DNA from: Flavobacterium pectinovorum
Lineage (GTDB): Bacteria; Bacteroidota; Bacteroidia; Flavobacteriales; Flavobacteriaceae
Length of the DNA: 64,000 bases
Assembly (NCBI RefSeq): GCF_006438875.1
Contig: NZ_RCZH01000024.1
Location: 1-64,000 of the forward strand
Direction of reading: 5' to 3'
Part shown: piece by piece, positions 56,700-64,000 of the stretch
Layout: the number at the start of each line of letters is the position of its first letter
How positions within the stretch are numbered: position 1 is the first letter of the stretch
The notes under the pieces: generated by a model
Told to the model about the DNA's origin: nothing
The model's input: the letters and a program-made list of their open reading frames with translations, nothing else
The model's database searches: none
Made by a program: the position numbers and the translations under genes

Positions 56700-61140
<4,441 letters not shown>

Positions 61141-61144
61141 TTTC

Positions 61145-61386
61145 TTTAATTAGATAATGTGGCAATTCTTCCATTAGATAATGCGTCAATTAGATAATGT
61201 GCCAATTTGATAATTAGATAATTATTTGTTTTGGGTTATTTCTAATTTGATTCTATCCTTTTAATTGCTCGTTGTTTTACTATTTTACTTTTTTAATTAG
61301 ATGATTTATATTTTTAAATTAGCCCAATTAGATAATTCCAATTTGAAACATTATCTCATTTTCTAATTGGCACATTATCTAATTGA
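61145..61386. repeat. ATTAGATAATGTGCCAATT repeats running into pgmB
   Basis: Units such as AATTAGATAATGTGCCAATT recur several times at 61145-61225, and their complements lie at 61345-61386. The right end includes the last codons and the TAG stop of pgmB (CAATTAG). Related units stand at 22211-22345 and 24755-24800. Confidence 0.65.
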
Positions 61387-62035
61387 TAAGTTTCTCAATA
61401 AACGCTGTGTCTATTTCTGTGAAATCTTTAAAAATATAATCAGCTTCATGTAAAATTGTTTCCTCACCAATTCCTACACTTACCATTTCTCCTGTGTTTG
61501 CCGCTTGGATTCCGGCAACTGAATCTTCAAATACGATTGAGTCTTTTGGATCAATTTTTAGTAATTGAGCCGCTTTTAAGAAAACTTCCGGATCCGGTTT
61601 GGCATTGGTAACGTCATTTCCGTCAACAATAACATCAAAATACGAAAGGATTCCTGTTTTTTCAAGGATTGGTCGGGCATTTTTACTCGCTGAACCCAAC
61701 GCAATTCCTTGATTTTTTTCTTTTAATAGTTGCAGCGTTTTAAGTACACCCGGAAGAATCTCGCTTTCGTCCATGTCAACTAAATAAGATAAATAATCTT
61801 CATTTTTTTGAATCAGCCATTTGTTTTTGTCTTCTTGTGAAGCGTGAACATTTCCTAATTCAAGAATTATATCTAACGAACGCACACGGCTTACCCCTTT
61901 AAGTAATTCGTTGTTTTCGTGTGTGAAATTTATATTTAATGCCTGAGCTATTTTTTGCCAGGCTAAAAAGTGGTATTTAGCGGTATCAACGATCACTCCA
62001 TCAAGATCGAAGATGAATGCTTTTTTATTATTCAT
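61379..62035 (-). CDS. pgmB: Beta-phosphoglucomutase
   Basis: A 218-residue HAD enzyme that turns beta-glucose-1-phosphate into glucose-6-phosphate. I start at ATG 62035 (MNNKKAFIFDLDGVIVDTAK), because the longer frame begins with TTG and overlaps more of the permease gene. Nucleophile Asp10 and acid/base Asp12 stand in FDLDGV. The cap contains GVSRVRSLDIIL. Ser/Ala of LGSASKNA (about 113-120) and IVFEDSVAGIQAA (about 164-176) complete the site. It overlaps the permease gene by eight bases. The neighbouring GH65 phosphorylase makes its substrate. The stop codon is part of a repeat. Confidence 0.92.
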   Translation of the reverse strand: MNNKKAFIFDLDGVIVDTAKYHFLAWQKIAQALNINFTHENNELLKGVSRVRSLDIILELGNVHASQEDKNKWLIQKNEDYLSYLVDMDESEILPGVLKTLQLLKEKNQGIALGSASKNARPILEKTGILSYFDVIVDGNDVTNAKPDPEVFLKAAQLLKIDPKDSIVFEDSVAGIQAANTGEMVSVGIGEETILHEADYIFKDFTEIDTAFIEKLIN

Positions 62036-63548
62036 GAATTTCAATTTTAGTTCTGCTATTTACTCTAAGGGTTAATAATCCGGCGAATATCATGGATACA
62101 CCTCCAATAATTAGGGCGTAAATAGGTTCATTGTGAAAGAATTGTTTGATTACAAAACCTAATATCGTGGCGGCTACAATTTGTGGAATTACTACAAAAA
62201 AGTTAAAAACTCCCATATAATACCCCATTTTGGCCGCAGGTAAAGCACCTGATAACATGGCATAAGGCATCGATAAAATACTTGCCCACGCAATACCAAC
62301 TCCCAACATTGGAAGAATTAGCATTTGTTTATCACCAATAAAATAAATCGAAATTAAACCAACACCTCCAGCGCACAAGGCTAATAAATGTGTTGCTCTA
62401 ACGCCTACTTTTTTTGCAATAATTGGTAATAAGAAAGCTACGGCAGCAGCGACTCCGTTATAAACAGTAAACAAAACCGAAACCCAGTCAGCAGCATCAT
62501 TATAGACTTTAGAAGTTGTATCTGTTGTGCCAAAAATGTGTTGTGTAACGGCTTGCGTAGTATAAATCCACATAGAGAAAAGCGCAAACCAGGAGAAAAA
62601 CTGAACCCAGGCCAGTTTTTTCATTGTGACCGGCATATTCAATAAATCAGTCATGATGATTGTAAAGCCATTATGAACTTTAGAACTTCTTAATTGTGAA
62701 GCTAACATAAATAAAACGCCCATGAAAATTAGACCTACAAATAGAATGTAGAGTTCTTTGGCAAGGCTATTTTCGAAAATCAAAAAAGAAACTAAAGCGC
62801 CAATTACGGTCAATAATATCCCTATAGACAATTGTCTCTTAATATTAGTTTTAGATTCTGATTCCGGATTTAGGATAAGATCTTCTTTGTCTTTTTTGCT
62901 TTGAGCTTCAAATGCATGAAGTTCTTCCGGAGTATATTCAGTAGTTTTAAATACAGTCCATAAAACAGAAAGAAGAAAAACGATTCCGCCAATATAAAAC
63001 GACCATTTTACTGAATCAGGGATAATACCTTCCGGAGCTGTATTGCTTACGCCAAAAACATTTGTAAAAAGATAAGGTAAAACCGAGCCAACAACGGCGC
63101 CGGTTCCAATAAAGAAACTTTGCATGGCAAAACCTAAAGTGCGTTGTTTTTCGGGTAAATTATCCCCAACAAAAGCACGAAAAGGTTCCATTGAAACATT
63201 TATCGACGCATCCATTATCCACAAAGTTCCTGCAGCAATCCATAACGTTGGAGAGTTTGGCATGATGAATAATGCAATTGAAGATAAAACGGCTCCAATT
63301 AAAAAATAGGGGCGACGTCTGCCTAAACGAGTCCAGGTTCTATCGCTAAAATAACCAATTACGGGTTGAATTATTAATCCTGAAACGGGAGCAGCAATCC
63401 ATAAAATTGGAATTTCGTCAATTTTAGCGCCCAGTGTTTCAAAAATTCTTGAAGTATTTGCGTTTTGCAGTGCAAAACCAAACTGTATTCCCAAGAAACC
63501 GAAACTCATGTTCCAAATTTCCCAGAAACTTAATTTACGCTTTTCCAT
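62028..63548 (-). CDS. MFS maltose/oligosaccharide permease (SLC45/GPH-like)
   Basis: A 506-residue inner membrane transporter with about 12 helices. The signature PVIGYFSDRTWTRLGRRRPY (about 57-76) is typical of the sucrose/maltose SLC45-like group, and NVSMEPFRAFVGDNLPEKQR (about 116-135) follows. A long loop (about 210-235) separates the halves. It stands first in the starch operon: permease, pgmB, GH65, SusB, SusA, amylase. It probably brings maltose into the cytoplasm for GH65. It is divergent in sequence but not in direction from the LacI gene upstream. Confidence 0.9.
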   Translation of the reverse strand: MEKRKLSFWEIWNMSFGFLGIQFGFALQNANTSRIFETLGAKIDEIPILWIAAPVSGLIIQPVIGYFSDRTWTRLGRRRPYFLIGAVLSSIALFIMPNSPTLWIAAGTLWIMDASINVSMEPFRAFVGDNLPEKQRTLGFAMQSFFIGTGAVVGSVLPYLFTNVFGVSNTAPEGIIPDSVKWSFYIGGIVFLLSVLWTVFKTTEYTPEELHAFEAQSKKDKEDLILNPESESKTNIKRQLSIGILLTVIGALVSFLIFENSLAKELYILFVGLIFMGVLFMLASQLRSSKVHNGFTIIMTDLLNMPVTMKKLAWVQFFSWFALFSMWIYTTQAVTQHIFGTTDTTSKVYNDAADWVSVLFTVYNGVAAAVAFLLPIIAKKVGVRATHLLALCAGGVGLISIYFIGDKQMLILPMLGVGIAWASILSMPYAMLSGALPAAKMGYYMGVFNFFVVIPQIVAATILGFVIKQFFHNEPIYALIIGGVSMIFAGLLTLRVNSRTKIEIHE

Positions 63549-63574
63549 TATCGTAATTAAATAATTAATTAGAC

Positions 63575-63593
63575 GATAAGCGCTTTGCTTATC
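63575..63593. promoter_or_regulatory. Inverted repeat before the starch operon
   Basis: GATAAGC...GCTTATC (63575-63581/63587-63593), with the palindromic core AAGCGCTT, lies 27 bases before the permease start. LacI-family operators often have a CG centre, so it is a candidate operator for the adjacent LacI regulator. This is inference. Confidence 0.35.
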
Positions 63594-63673
63594 AAAACTT
63601 ACTTATGGTTCGAAGTAAAAGTAAAAGCTTTGAGCAGGCGTAAAAGTATTAATTATTTTTTTAATTCAAATCA

Positions 63674-63703
63674 TAAAAAAACCATAAATAACATTTATGG
63701 TCT
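63674..63703 (-). terminator. Intrinsic terminator of the LacI gene
   Basis: Hairpin ACCATAAAT / ATTTATGGT, followed on the minus strand by T7. It separates the regulator from the permease operon, which must then have its own promoter. Confidence 0.82.
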
Positions 63704-63727
63704 TAGAATGTATTGATTTTAAGAATT

Positions 63728-64000
63728 TTAGTCAGTAGATTCTCGTTGTATTAAATGCGTTTCGATAACTTCTGTAGTGTAATTTTCGTTTTCTTCATCG
63801 TCATCGACATGCTCCGCTTCGAGTCTTTCGATCAGCATTTTGGCTGCTTTATTTCCCATTTTTTCACCACTCTGGCTTACTGTTGTAATACTTGGCGTGG
63901 AATATTTAGAGATAATTCCGTCCGTAAAAGCGATTACGGCAAGATCTTCGGGAACTTTAAGTCCCATTTTGCTTGCTGTTTTGATAATTGTTACGGCAAA
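63728..64000 (-). CDS. LacI-family transcriptional regulator (C-terminal part, cut by the window end)
   Basis: Only the last 90 residues are inside the window; the frame is open through 64000. The sequence FAVTIIKTASKMGLKVPEDL (first visible residues), then AVIAFTDGIISKYSTPSITT and a final helix, KMGNKAAKMLIERLEA, is the end of the sugar-binding domain of LacI regulators. The tail is acidic (HVDDDEENENYTT). The DNA-binding N-terminus lies beyond the edge. Its place directly before the starch/maltose operon suggests that it controls it, most likely by sensing maltose or a glucan fragment. Confidence 0.9.
   Translation of the reverse strand, partial: FAVTIIKTASKMGLKVPEDLAVIAFTDGIISKYSTPSITTVSQSGEKMGNKAAKMLIERLEAEHVDDDEENENYTTEVIETHLIQRESTD

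Overview
The window reads as a chromosome segment of a Bacteroidota bacterium, most likely the genus Flavobacterium. The base composition is AT-rich. Promoters match the Bacteroidota pattern TTG-N19-TAnnTTTG, seen cleanly before tRNA-Asp and before the lipoprotein gene at 12448. There are SusC/SusD pairs, GH97/GH65/GH13 starch genes, an ISAon1-type transposase fragment, WG-repeat, MORN-type and TonB_C-like proteins, and many short palindromic repeats between genes.

Layout. 1-2400: the end of an insertion sequence, tRNA-Asp, an AraC regulator and an array of about 90 bp palindromic repeats. 2406-6502: an export operon (TolC, HlyD/EmrA adaptor, EmrB-type MFS pump). 6754-9417: a HAD phosphatase, then a small accessory island with an XRE regulator, a frameshifted YcxB-like gene, a small membrane protein and, divergently, two related small proteins behind a palindromic operator candidate. 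9700-22200: housekeeping and hypothetical genes, including tRNA-Leu, an M20 dipeptidase, a saccharopine dehydrogenase-like protein, pckA, DUF4407, a cyclase and hemW. 22400-26900: ruvC with a WG-repeat lipoprotein gene inserted at its 5' end, then an LPG_synthase_TM protein and a GT2 glycosyltransferase. 29500-35050: a minus-strand isoprenoid cluster (mvaD, antitoxin/toxin, mevalonate-kinase-like GHMP kinase, DUF502, UbiA prenyltransferase, RluB-type synthase).

Two polysaccharide utilisation regions make up much of the second half. The first (36744-48023) has a XylR-type regulator divergent from a GH2 exo-beta-glucosaminidase-like enzyme, an FHS sugar permease, an atypical ROK kinase, SusC and SusD. 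The second (52714-64000, minus strand) is a maltose/starch system: a LacI regulator (cut by the window end), MFS maltose permease, beta-phosphoglucomutase, GH65 maltose phosphorylase, GH97 SusB-type alpha-glucosidase, GH13 SusA-type neopullulanase and a GH13 lipoprotein amylase. Its SusC/SusD partners, if present, lie beyond the right edge. Maltose would be imported, phosphorolysed by GH65 to glucose and beta-glucose-1-phosphate, and isomerised by the mutase to glucose-6-phosphate.

The most interesting signals are genes with altered beginnings. (i) A ParE-type toxin frame has ATC where ATG is expected and no other standard start. (ii) The WG-repeat gene and ruvC share an exact 23 bp start region, as if a gene had been inserted with duplication of the ruvC start. 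(iii) Two genes are repaired by a single-base change (a YcxB-like gene, and a secreted protein with a T8 run in its signal peptide). (iv) Many intergenic spaces hold nested, recombining palindromes. Some of these supply promoter elements, stop codons or terminators to neighbouring genes. No single complete new defence or secretion system was found.
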